Assembly (NCBI GenBank): GCA_002353275.1
Contig: DEJH01000027.1
Coordinates: forward strand, 1 to 49,549
Reading direction: 5' to 3'
From: Caryophanales bacterium UBA2753
Lineage (GTDB): Bacteria > Bacillota_I > Bacilli_A > RFN20 > CAG-826
Length of the DNA stretch: 49,549 nt
Shown here: positions 39,345 through 48,170 of the stretch, piece after piece
Position numbering within the stretch: the first letter of the stretch is position 1
How the letters are laid out: each line of letters opens with the position of its first letter
Translations under genes and position numbers: made by a program
Notes under the pieces: model-generated
Seen by the model: only the letters and a program-made list of their open reading frames with translations
Database searches by the model: none
What the model was told of the DNA's origin: nothing

Positions 39345-40733
39345 ATGGTAACTACATTAACTGAGATGACTAGATTATGGGACAAAACCCTTAAAAATAT
39401 CAAAGCAAGATTAAATGGAGATCCAAGCTTTGATTATTTCTTTGGTAATTCCTACATTTACGATAAAAATGGATCAGAAGTTACTATTGTTGCCTCCAAT
39501 AAAGTCGCTAAAGCGGTCATCCAAAACAAATATATTGAATTAGTTACCTCTTGCTTAAATGAATTAGAAGATGATGAATTTGATATTAAAGTCGTCACCG
39601 AAGAAGATATTCAAGCCGCAAGAAAAGAAGCGACTTCCAAAAATGAAGTCAAGGTTGAGGGAAGTAAGAAGAAATTCGAATATTTCGAAAACTCAACAGT
39701 AAATCCAAAACTCACTTTTGATTCATTCGTGGTTGGTGATTTTAATAAAGACGCTCATAAGGCAGCTTTATATGTTGCTAAAAATGGAGGTTCTTTATTT
39801 AATCCACTTTTCATCTATTCCCATTCTGGACTTGGAAAGACTCACTTATTACATGCGATTGGTAACGAATTTAAGAGTAGAGTGCCTGATGCAAAAGTGC
39901 TTTATATTGCCGCAAATGACTTCGTTGAAGCTTACATAAAATTCGTTAAAGGTGAGACTGAATCTAACTCCTTAAAAGACTATTTTAAAGACGTTGATAT
40001 CTTGCTTTTTGACGATGTTCAATTTATGTCAGGGAAGGTTAAAACTGAAGAGATGTTCTTCTATGTTTATCAACAATTAATCAACTCTGGAAAACGCATT
40101 ATCATCACTTCAGATAGACAACCTAACGAACTCAAAGGATTAGAAGATCGACTCATCACTAGATTCACTCAAGGCTTAACTGTAAAAATCAATGAACCAG
40201 ACACTGAAACATGTGTCGAAATTCTAAAGAAAATGATCGTGGAAAATGGACTCAAAATTGAAAAATTCGAGTCAAATGTCATATATTTTCTCGCAGAAAC
40301 GTTCTCTCGTGATGTCCGTGAATTACAAGGCGCGCTTAACGCTTTAATGTTTGATTGTATCAATTCTGAAGATGATAAAACAATCACATTAGATGTCGCG
40401 ATGAAAGCTGTTAGCGCTATTAAAGGTGGAAAAGATATCTCCTCTCAAATCACTGAGCAAAAAATTCTTAACGCGGTTGCGGACTATTACAATATCCCGG
40501 TAAGCGAAATCACAGGGAAGGGTAGAAATGCTCAAGTAATCGTGGCCCGTCACTTAGCAATGTATTTGATTAGAAACAATCTTGATGTTCCACTAAAAAG
40601 AATCGGTGAAATTTTCGGTGGCAGAGATCATACCACAGTAATGAGCGCTATCACCAAGGTGGATAAAGAGTTGAAAACTGATGAACAACTTTCACTCGCT
40701 ATAAAAGATTTAGAGGCAAAAATTAAGGAATAA
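39345..40733 (+). CDS. dnaA: chromosomal replication initiator protein DnaA
   Basis: 462 residues from ATG 39345, preceded by GGGGGAAAT. Domain I (LWDKTLKNIKARL), a short linker, AAA+ domain III with GLGKTHLLHAIGNE (Walker A), LLFDDVQFMSGK (Walker B) and sensor II R-rich helix SRDVRELQGALNAL, and domain IV with the DnaA-box-binding signature GGRDHTTVMSAI. It opens the origin to load helicase; DnaA boxes surround the gene on both sides. Confidence 0.98.
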   Translation: MVTTLTEMTRLWDKTLKNIKARLNGDPSFDYFFGNSYIYDKNGSEVTIVASNKVAKAVIQNKYIELVTSCLNELEDDEFDIKVVTEEDIQAARKEATSKNEVKVEGSKKKFEYFENSTVNPKLTFDSFVVGDFNKDAHKAALYVAKNGGSLFNPLFIYSHSGLGKTHLLHAIGNEFKSRVPDAKVLYIAANDFVEAYIKFVKGETESNSLKDYFKDVDILLFDDVQFMSGKVKTEEMFFYVYQQLINSGKRIIITSDRQPNELKGLEDRLITRFTQGLTVKINEPDTETCVEILKKMIVENGLKIEKFESNVIYFLAETFSRDVRELQGALNALMFDCINSEDDKTITLDVAMKAVSAIKGGKDISSQITEQKILNAVADYYNIPVSEITGKGRNAQVIVARHLAMYLIRNNLDVPLKRIGEIFGGRDHTTVMSAITKVDKELKTDEQLSLAIKDLEAKIKE

Positions 40734-40861
40734 TTTATTATAAATAAATATTGCCTTATGATAGAATGATTAAAAGGACAATTAATCGAGTTATCCACAT
40801 TATCCACAGAGATAATTATTATTAATAAATATATAAATATAAAAAAAGAAGGTATTTCTAT
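40734..40861. other. replication origin part 2, dnaA-dnaN spacer with two DnaA boxes and AT-rich tract
   Basis: Two perfect head-to-tail boxes, TTATCCACA at 40791-40799 and 40800-40808, directly adjacent. Then about 40 bases almost purely A and T (GATAATTATTATTAATAAAT...), the expected position of the unwinding element. As in B. subtilis, dnaA lies between the two box clusters. Confidence 0.85.
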
Positions 40862-41986
40862 ATGAGATTTATTATTAAAAGAGATGAATTATTAAAAGCA
40901 ATCAACATTGCTAATAGAGCAGTGAACTCTAAGAGTAGTGCTGTTCCTGTTTTAGCTAATCTCAAATTTGAATTAGATGAAAAAGGATTATCTATTACCG
41001 GTAGTAACTATGAATTAACAATTAAAACCACTATTCCATATGAAAAAGATGAAGTAGAAATTATTCGTAACTATCAAGAAGGTTCAACCTTAGTTAATTC
41101 TAAAATCATTTCTGATATGGCTAGAAAGATTGATACTGAAGAAATTAGTTTTGAAGTAATTGATTCCACTATCGCTGTTATTACAGCAGGCAAGATTAAG
41201 TATAATTTAAATTGCATCAAAGCTGATGAATATCCAGATGTTGATTTAGAACCAACAGGTGTTCAAATTAATCTCACTCATCTCGAATTCTCTTCTTTAG
41301 TCTCTCAAACCGCTTTTGCAGCTTCCTTAAAAGAACAAAGACCAATTCTAACCGCAATTAACTTAGAAGCTAATGACGGAGTTCTTACCGCTACTGCTAC
41401 CGATAGCGCACGTTTAGCAAGAAAACAATTACCAATTAGTACAGATTTACAATTCTCCGCTAATGTTCCAGCCAAAATGATGGTGGAAATTGATCACCTT
41501 TTAGAAGGAGCGGATTCTCTTAAAGTTTCCTTAAGTGAGAAGAAAGCCTTATTTAGCTTTGCAAACACCGTGATAGCAACTCGTTTAATTGCTGGAGAAT
41601 ATCCAAATACCAAAAACATTGTTCCACGCGTTACAAACTATGCTTTACAAGTTAACGCCTCAGATTTATTAAAAGCGATTGATCGTGTCAATATTCTTTC
41701 AATTGATAGAGAGAATGTTGTCGACTTCTATCTTGATGAAGATCAAATCGAAATCAGCGCAAAATCTACTCAAGTTGGTTCTGCTAGTGAAAAGATTGAG
41801 AACTTCAAATTCGAAGGAAGTAACCTACAAATCTCATTCAACAGTGAATTTGTTTCCTCTGCGATTAAGGCTCTTAACTCCGAAGATGTGACCTTCTTAT
41901 TTGTTGGAGAAATGAAACCATTTGTGATCAAAAATCCACTTGATGAATCAACAATCCAAATCGTCACACCTGTAAGAACTTATTAA
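40862..41986 (+). CDS. dnaN: DNA polymerase III beta sliding clamp
   Basis: 374 residues, three repeated clamp domains. N-terminal MRFIIKRDELLKAINIANRAVNSKSSAVPVLANLKFEL and C-terminal PVRTY, near the classical clamp ending PMR/PVR. AGAAGGT lies upstream of the start. The clamp tethers the replicative polymerase. Confidence 0.98.
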   Translation: MRFIIKRDELLKAINIANRAVNSKSSAVPVLANLKFELDEKGLSITGSNYELTIKTTIPYEKDEVEIIRNYQEGSTLVNSKIISDMARKIDTEEISFEVIDSTIAVITAGKIKYNLNCIKADEYPDVDLEPTGVQINLTHLEFSSLVSQTAFAASLKEQRPILTAINLEANDGVLTATATDSARLARKQLPISTDLQFSANVPAKMMVEIDHLLEGADSLKVSLSEKKALFSFANTVIATRLIAGEYPNTKNIVPRVTNYALQVNASDLLKAIDRVNILSIDRENVVDFYLDEDQIEISAKSTQVGSASEKIENFKFEGSNLQISFNSEFVSSAIKALNSEDVTFLFVGEMKPFVIKNPLDESTIQIVTPVRTY

Positions 41987-42016
41987 TCAAAATTTCTTAA
42001 AAAATTGATATCGAAC

Positions 42017-42042
42017 GCCCTGTTTTTTCAGGGCTTTCTTTT
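42017..42042 (+). terminator. terminator after dnaN
   Basis: GCCCTG-TTTTTT-CAGGGC followed by TTTCTTTT. Confidence 0.8.
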
Positions 42043-42089
42043 ACCCATTTAGACCCTCTATACACCTATTGAAATTGATATATATTTTT

Positions 42090-42132
42090 ATGGAATAATT
42101 ATATTCCATTTTTAAACTATATACTGTATAAT
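42090..42132 (+). promoter_or_regulatory. promoter and palindromic operator of the S4-recF-gyrBA operon
   Basis: TATAAT (42127-42132) with a weak -35, TTCCAT (42104-42109), at 17 bases. A dyad ATGGAATA-ATTA-TATTCCAT spans 42090-42109 and covers that -35. A protein on the dyad would block RNA polymerase. The leader is only ~13 bases and has no clear ribosome site. Confidence 0.6.
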
Positions 42133-42151
42133 ACCCTTAAGAGTGCGTTAA

Positions 42152-42370
42152 ATGGCTGTTAAAGTAGTGAAAATCCATGAGTCAGAAGAATACATTACCT
42201 TAAATGTTCTTTTGAAAATCGTGGACCTCATTCCTACTGGTGGCATGGCTAAGATTTTCTTAGCGGAAAACGATGTTTACGTCAACGGAGAGAAGGAAAA
42301 CCGTCGAGGTCGAAAATTATATCGAGGCGATATTGTTAAGGTCAGTAAAGCGGAATTTCTCATCAAATAG
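42152..42370 (+). CDS. yaaA: S4-domain protein YaaA/RlbA
   Basis: 72 residues: a single S4 RNA-binding domain (EYITLNVLLKIVDLIPTGGMAKIFLAENDVYVNGEKENRRGRKLYRGDIVKV). Almost always located between dnaN and recF in Bacillota, as here. Thought to bind RNA or ribosomes; precise role unsettled. Two bases separate it from recF. Confidence 0.93.
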   Translation: MAVKVVKIHESEEYITLNVLLKIVDLIPTGGMAKIFLAENDVYVNGEKENRRGRKLYRGDIVKVSKAEFLIK

Positions 42371-42372
42371 AT

Positions 42373-43437
42373 ATGATTATTGAATCCATATCACTCAAGA
42401 ATTTCCGTAATCACCAAAATATCTCCCTTCAATTTCATAAAGGTATCAATCTCATCACTGGTGAGAATGCGACTGGCAAAACCAATATTGTTGAAGCGAT
42501 ATATTACCTCTCCTTAGCTCGTTCCTTTCGTGGGGTGAGCGATATTGACATCATCACTAAAGATAACGAATACTCGCAAATAGATGCTTGTATTAATAGT
42601 GGTGATCGTAAAAAGAATATTCGCATTCTAATTACCAAAAGAGGTCATTCCGTCCTTGTTAATAATAAAAAGGTATCAAAGGTAAGCGACCTCTCAAAAG
42701 TGGTAAATGTGCTCCTATTTGAGCCAAAAGATGTGATGCTATTTAGAGGATCACCAAAAGAGAGACGAAACTTCTTGGACATTAATCTCTCAAAACAGTT
42801 CCCAATCTATCTCGAATATATGTTGAGATATGAGAAGGCTCTTAAGCAAAGAAACGAGATTCTTAAGAGTGGAAAAATCGATCCAGAACTACTCGCAACA
42901 TGCACAGAACTGATGGTGAGATATGCTGGTCCAATCATCAATTATCGGGCGATGTTTGTCAAGGATATCAATGATATCCTTATAAAAATAACGCGCGCAC
43001 TCACGGGCGTAAAAGACAAAATCGAAATCACCTATCGTCCATTTGTGAACATGTCTAGCGAATTTGAAACTCAAGCCTTAGAAGCATTTAAACGCTCATT
43101 AGAAAGCGATTTGAAACATAAGGCAACAACTATCGGGGTTCATCGTGAAGATATCTCTGTGAGCCTAAAAAACAAGGATATCGGAACTTATGGATCTCAA
43201 GGTGAGAATCGTCTCGTTGCTCTCGCCTTAAAGTTATCTCCTTACTTCCTAATTAAAGAAGAAGAGAGAAAACCAATCGTTGTTCTTGATGATGTGATGT
43301 CAGAGTTAGACAAGCCACATAGAGAACAACTCATTAAATTTCTAAGAAAGTTTGATCAAGTATTCATTACTGACACCAAACTGGAAATAGAGGGGGTTAC
43401 CCCAATTAAATTAAACAAAGCAAAGGAGGTCTTCTAA
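42373..43437 (+). CDS. recF: DNA replication and repair protein RecF
   Basis: 354 residues. SMC-like ATPase: SLKNFRNHQNISL and Walker A GENATGKTNIVEAIYYLSLARSFRG at the N-terminus, signature region GSQGENRLVALALKL, and Walker B PIVVLDDVMSELD. It loads RecA at single-strand gaps with RecO/RecR. Its stop codon overlaps the gyrB start (TAATG). Confidence 0.96.
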   Translation: MIIESISLKNFRNHQNISLQFHKGINLITGENATGKTNIVEAIYYLSLARSFRGVSDIDIITKDNEYSQIDACINSGDRKKNIRILITKRGHSVLVNNKKVSKVSDLSKVVNVLLFEPKDVMLFRGSPKERRNFLDINLSKQFPIYLEYMLRYEKALKQRNEILKSGKIDPELLATCTELMVRYAGPIINYRAMFVKDINDILIKITRALTGVKDKIEITYRPFVNMSSEFETQALEAFKRSLESDLKHKATTIGVHREDISVSLKNKDIGTYGSQGENRLVALALKLSPYFLIKEEERKPIVVLDDVMSELDKPHREQLIKFLRKFDQVFITDTKLEIEGVTPIKLNKAKEVF

Positions 43438-45494
43438 TGGAAGAAGAAAAGAAAGACGCTGTCGCTAGCGAAGAAACAAAACCTGTAGAAGAAGTATTTG
43501 TTGCTAAAGACGTCTCCGTTTCTGAAATGAATGAACACGAAGCCGCTTTAGAAAAAGCTGACGCTAGTTACACAGCCACTAACATCCAAGTTCTTGAAGG
43601 CTTGGAAGCAGTTAGAAAAAGACCAGGTATGTATATTGGTACCACTGCTGGACCAGGATTACATCACCTCGTTTGGGAAATCGTTGATAACGCGATTGAT
43701 GAAGCCTTAGCGGGATATTGTACTGAAGTGCATGTCACCATCAACAAAGGAGAAACCATCACTGTTACTGATAATGGTCGTGGTATTCCTGTTGATATTG
43801 TTGGAAAAACCGGTTTATCTGGTGTTGAGACTGTTTATACAGTTCTTCACGCTGGTGGTAAATTCGGTGAAGGTGGAGGCTATAAAGTCTCTGGTGGACT
43901 TCACGGTGTTGGTGCATCTGTCGTTAACGCTTTAAGTGAATGGTTAGAAGTTGAAGTTCATAAGAATGGTGGCATCTATAAGATGCGCTTTGAAAATGGT
44001 GGACATCCAGTTGATCATCTTCAAAAGGTTGGTAAATGTGAAGATACCGGAACCAAAGTTACATTTAAACCAGATCCAACTATCTTTGTAGAAACCACAA
44101 CTTATGACTACATCACAATTAGAGATAGATTAAGACAAGTGGCTTACCTTAATAGAGGTATCACTATTGTTGTGAGTGACGAAAGAGGAGAACAAAAAGT
44201 CACTGAAACATTCTGCTATAAAGGTGGAATTAAGGAATATGTTCAATACATCAACCACAATAAGACTCCATTATTTGAAGAAGTTATTTATTGTGAAGGT
44301 AGTGAACCAATTGAGCTCTCTAGTGGACATACTTCTCACGTCTACGCTGAAGTGGCAATGCAATATAATGACGGATATGCGAAAAATGTTTATTCCTTCT
44401 GTAACAACGTTCACACCCATGAAGGTGGAACTCATGAAGAAGGTTTAAGACTTGCATTAACTCGTGTCATTAACTCTTACGCTAGAGATATTAAATTATT
44501 AAAAGAGAACGATGATAATCTAACCTACGATGATATTTGTGAAGGTTTAGTTGCCATCGTTAGTGTTAAACACCCAAACCCACAATTTGAAGGACAAACC
44601 AAAACTAAACTTGGGAACTTCGAAGTGAGAAAGATTCTCTCAGGTATTGTTGGTGATCAATTAAATAGATTCTTAATGGAGAATCCAAAAGTCGCACGTA
44701 CAATTATTGAAAAAGTTGTAATGGCGGCTAACGCACGTCAAGCTGCAAGAAAAGCGCGTGATAGTATGCGTAAAGGAGGACTTGAACTTACTACTCTTCC
44801 AGGTAAGCTCGCTGATTGTTCCTCTAAAGACCCATCCATTTGTGAATTATATATCGTTGAAGGTAACTCCGCTGGCGGTTCTGCCAAAAACGGAAGAGAC
44901 CGTGAAACACAAGCTATCTTACCATTAAGAGGTAAAATCCTTAACGTTGAGAAAGCACAAGCAAAAAGAATTTTCGCTAATGCGGAAATTGGAAATATGA
45001 TTCAAGCTATCGGAGGAGGTATTGACCCAGAATTTGATATCTCCAAGATTAGATACCACAAAGTGGTAATCATGACCGATGCTGATGTTGATGGTAGTCA
45101 TATCCGTATCTTATTATTAACATTCTTCTACCGCTTTATGCGTCCGTTAATTGAGAACGGCTATGTCTACATTGCTCAACCTCCACTATACAAAGTGGAT
45201 TATCATGGACATCAATATTACGCCTATAAAGACGAAGAACTTGAAGTCCTTAAAAAACAACTTAACTTAAAACCTGGATATCCTTTCCAAAGATATAAAG
45301 GTCTTGGTGAAATGGATGCTGAACAACTTTGGGAAACAACCATGGATCCAAAAAATAGAAAAATGTTACGTGTCACTCTTGATGATGCAATCGCTGCTGA
45401 ACAAGTCTTCACCGACTTAATGGGCGATAATGTCGATCCAAGAAAAGAATTCATTCACGAAAACGCGAAGTTCGTTAAGAACTTAGATATTTAA
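43437..45494 (+). CDS. gyrB: DNA gyrase subunit B
   Basis: 685 residues. An acidic N-terminal extension of ~45 residues precedes the GHKL ATPase domain (NIQVLEGLEAVRKRPGMYIG, VTDNGRGIPV, GGLHGVGASVVNALSE). The TOPRIM domain has LYIVEGNSAGGSAKNGRDRETQAILPLRGKILNVEKA and MTDADVDGSHIRILLLTFFYR. The usual EGDSAGG is EGNSAGG: Asn477, codon 44865-44867, aligns with E. coli GyrB Asp426. The catalytic Glu and DxD acids are kept. It lacks the long insert of Gram-negative GyrB. Starts on the recF stop. Confidence 0.98.
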   Translation: MEEEKKDAVASEETKPVEEVFVAKDVSVSEMNEHEAALEKADASYTATNIQVLEGLEAVRKRPGMYIGTTAGPGLHHLVWEIVDNAIDEALAGYCTEVHVTINKGETITVTDNGRGIPVDIVGKTGLSGVETVYTVLHAGGKFGEGGGYKVSGGLHGVGASVVNALSEWLEVEVHKNGGIYKMRFENGGHPVDHLQKVGKCEDTGTKVTFKPDPTIFVETTTYDYITIRDRLRQVAYLNRGITIVVSDERGEQKVTETFCYKGGIKEYVQYINHNKTPLFEEVIYCEGSEPIELSSGHTSHVYAEVAMQYNDGYAKNVYSFCNNVHTHEGGTHEEGLRLALTRVINSYARDIKLLKENDDNLTYDDICEGLVAIVSVKHPNPQFEGQTKTKLGNFEVRKILSGIVGDQLNRFLMENPKVARTIIEKVVMAANARQAARKARDSMRKGGLELTTLPGKLADCSSKDPSICELYIVEGNSAGGSAKNGRDRETQAILPLRGKILNVEKAQAKRIFANAEIGNMIQAIGGGIDPEFDISKIRYHKVVIMTDADVDGSHIRILLLTFFYRFMRPLIENGYVYIAQPPLYKVDYHGHQYYAYKDEELEVLKKQLNLKPGYPFQRYKGLGEMDAEQLWETTMDPKNRKMLRVTLDDAIAAEQVFTDLMGDNVDPRKEFIHENAKFVKNLDI

Positions 45495-45509
45495 TAGGAG
45501 GGCCAAACA

Positions 45510-48146
45510 ATGTTATTCGAAGAAGAAAAAAATGAAAACGAAGTCGAAGAGTCTTCTGAAGATGAAGAAGAAGTCGATGAAAGCAAACTCGAAGAAATCG
45601 AAGCCGGTATTGTTAGTGGTCTTCAAGATGTCCCAACTGTGGACCTTGTTAAGGAATCTTTCCTTGATTATGCGATGTCGGTTATCGTCTCAAGAGCTAT
45701 TCCTGATGCAAGAGATGGCTTAAAACCAGTTCATAGAAGAATTATATATGGCATGCATGAAGCTGGTATGACCCCAGATAAACCACACAGAAAATGTGCG
45801 AAGATCGTTGGTGACGTCATGGGTAAATATCACCCTCATGGTGACTCCGCTATTTATCTTTCTTTAGCCAGATTTGCTCAAGATTGGAATATGAGACACA
45901 CTCTTGTTGATGGTCATGGTAACTTCGGTAGTATCGATGGTGATGAACCAGCGGCTATGCGTTATACCGAAAGTAGAATGACTAAGATCGCTCTTGAAAT
46001 GGTACGCGATATTAACTGTGACACAGTTGATTTCGTTGATAACTATGATGGTAGTGAACAAGAGCCATCTGTCTTACCTTCTAGATTCCCTAACTTATTA
46101 GTTAATGGCTCTAGTGGTATCGCTGTTGGTATGGCGACTAACATCCCACCACATAACTTAGGTGAAGTGGTTGATGGAGTGGTGGCTATAGCAAGAAATC
46201 CAGAAATTACTACCTTAGAATTAATGCAATATATCAAAGGTCCAGATTTCCCTACTGGTGCTCTTATTTTAGGAAGAGGTGGCATTAAAGATGCTTATGA
46301 AACTGGTACTGGAAGTATTGCGATTAGATCAAAATGTCATATCGAAGAACGTGGTGAACACGGACTTAAGAGAATCATTGTTGATGAAATTCCTTATGGA
46401 GTTAATAAAGCAACAATGGTCGAATCAATTGCAACTTTAGCAAGAGATAAGGTTGTTGATGGCATTACTGAAGTTAGAGATGAAACTAACAAAAACGGTA
46501 TCCGTATCGTTATCGAAGTGAGAAGAGATATCATTCCTGAAGTTCTTCTCAACCAATTATTTAAAAATACTCAATTACAAACATCTTATGGAATCATTAT
46601 GCTTTGTCTAGTTGATGGAGCACCAAAAGTGGTTTCTTTAAGAACAGCGTTACAAACTTATCTTGATTTCCAAGTTGAAGTTATTGAAAGAAGAACAAAG
46701 TTCTTATTAAGAAAAGATGAAGATCGACACCATATCGTTTTAGGTTTAATTAAGTGTCATGATAATATCGATGAAATCGTCGATATCATTAAAGGAAGTA
46801 AAACTCCTGAAGATGCCACTAAATCTTTAATGGAGAAATACGGCTTCTCTGAAGCTCAAGTTCAAGCCATTTTAGCGATGACTTTAAGAAGACTTACTGG
46901 AATTGAAACCGATAAACTTGAAGCTGAGAAAAATCAACTTGAAGCGAATATCAAAGAATATAACCATATCCTTTCTAGTAGAGAAAACGAAATTGAAGTC
47001 GTGATCAAAGAACTATTAGAAATAAAGGAAAAATACGCGGACGCGCGTAGAACTGAAATCACTAACGACGCCGCTTCTATCGATGATGAAGATTTAATCC
47101 CACAAGAAAATATCGTCGTCGCGATTACTAGAGGCGGATATGTTAAGAGATTAACTTCTGATTCCTTTAAAGCACAACACCGAGGAGGAAGAGGCGTTAG
47201 AGGTATGTCCACTAATGAAAACGATATCGTGGACAATATGGTTTACACCAAAACTCATACCGATTTACTCTTCTTCACTGATTTTGGAAAAGTATATCGT
47301 ATTAGAGGATATATGATCCCAGAATTCTCTAAAGCGAGTAAAGGGGTACCAGTCATTAACTTAATCAACATCGAAAAAGGTGAAAACGTTAAAGCAATCA
47401 TCGCTTGCGATGAATATAAAGAAAATAACTACTTAATGTTCTTCACAAAACAAGGTGTGGTTAAGAAAACATTAATGAGTGAATATGAATCAATCCGTCA
47501 AAATGGTAAGATTGCTATTTCTCTTAGAGAAGGAGATACCTTATTCGACGTTAAAGAAGTCGAAGAAGACACAATTATTGGAATAGCGGCTAATAACTCC
47601 AAGATGGTCAATTTCCCATGTAGTGAAGTTAGACCAATGGGAAGAACTGCTTCTGGTGTTAAAGGTATTGAACTCGCAGAAAATGAAGAAGTTGTTGGAG
47701 TAACCACTTCTAGAGAAGGTGAACATATCTTAGCGATGACTTCAAAAGGATATGGTAAACTCACTCCAGTGATGGATGAAGATGGTTCTCTTACTTACCG
47801 TATTACTAAAAGAGGCGCGAAAGGTGTTACAACCTTAAAAGCCACTGATAAAGTTGGTGATTTAATCGCCGTTAGAGCGGTCAATCTTGAAGATGACTTA
47901 ATGTGTATCACCAGTGCCGGAATTGTGATTAGAACTCCACTTAATCAAATCCGTATCTGTGGAAGAAATACTTCTGGAGTCAAGGTTATGAACCTTGAGG
48001 GAAGACAAAAGATCGTCTCTATTGCGATCGTTCCTCATGAAGAAATCGATGAATCTCTTCCAATAGAAGAAGAAAGTGAAGAAGCTAATGAAATGGGAGA
48101 TGCTTCTATTGATACTTCTTTACCAAATAACGAAAGTGAAGAATAA
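45510..48146 (+). CDS. gyrA: DNA gyrase subunit A
   Basis: 878 residues. An acidic N-terminal extension (residues ~1-35) and an acidic C-terminal tail (last ~35 residues) flank the normal protein. Breakage-reunion domain: SRAIPDARDGLKPVHRRI, GKYHPHGDSAIYLSLARFAQ, and the catalytic Tyr in MRYTESR. The C-terminal pinwheel includes QHRGGRGVRG, the GyrA-box, which marks it as gyrase, not topoisomerase IV. In the quinolone region Ser113 is normal, but position 117 is Leu (codon 45858-45860) where E. coli has Asp87 and B. subtilis Glu. AGGAGG precedes the start. Confidence 0.98.
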   Translation: MLFEEEKNENEVEESSEDEEEVDESKLEEIEAGIVSGLQDVPTVDLVKESFLDYAMSVIVSRAIPDARDGLKPVHRRIIYGMHEAGMTPDKPHRKCAKIVGDVMGKYHPHGDSAIYLSLARFAQDWNMRHTLVDGHGNFGSIDGDEPAAMRYTESRMTKIALEMVRDINCDTVDFVDNYDGSEQEPSVLPSRFPNLLVNGSSGIAVGMATNIPPHNLGEVVDGVVAIARNPEITTLELMQYIKGPDFPTGALILGRGGIKDAYETGTGSIAIRSKCHIEERGEHGLKRIIVDEIPYGVNKATMVESIATLARDKVVDGITEVRDETNKNGIRIVIEVRRDIIPEVLLNQLFKNTQLQTSYGIIMLCLVDGAPKVVSLRTALQTYLDFQVEVIERRTKFLLRKDEDRHHIVLGLIKCHDNIDEIVDIIKGSKTPEDATKSLMEKYGFSEAQVQAILAMTLRRLTGIETDKLEAEKNQLEANIKEYNHILSSRENEIEVVIKELLEIKEKYADARRTEITNDAASIDDEDLIPQENIVVAITRGGYVKRLTSDSFKAQHRGGRGVRGMSTNENDIVDNMVYTKTHTDLLFFTDFGKVYRIRGYMIPEFSKASKGVPVINLINIEKGENVKAIIACDEYKENNYLMFFTKQGVVKKTLMSEYESIRQNGKIAISLREGDTLFDVKEVEEDTIIGIAANNSKMVNFPCSEVRPMGRTASGVKGIELAENEEVVGVTTSREGEHILAMTSKGYGKLTPVMDEDGSLTYRITKRGAKGVTTLKATDKVGDLIAVRAVNLEDDLMCITSAGIVIRTPLNQIRICGRNTSGVKVMNLEGRQKIVSIAIVPHEEIDESLPIEEESEEANEMGDASIDTSLPNNESEE

Positions 48147-48170
48147 CACTTTCAGAGAGATTAATAGTTT

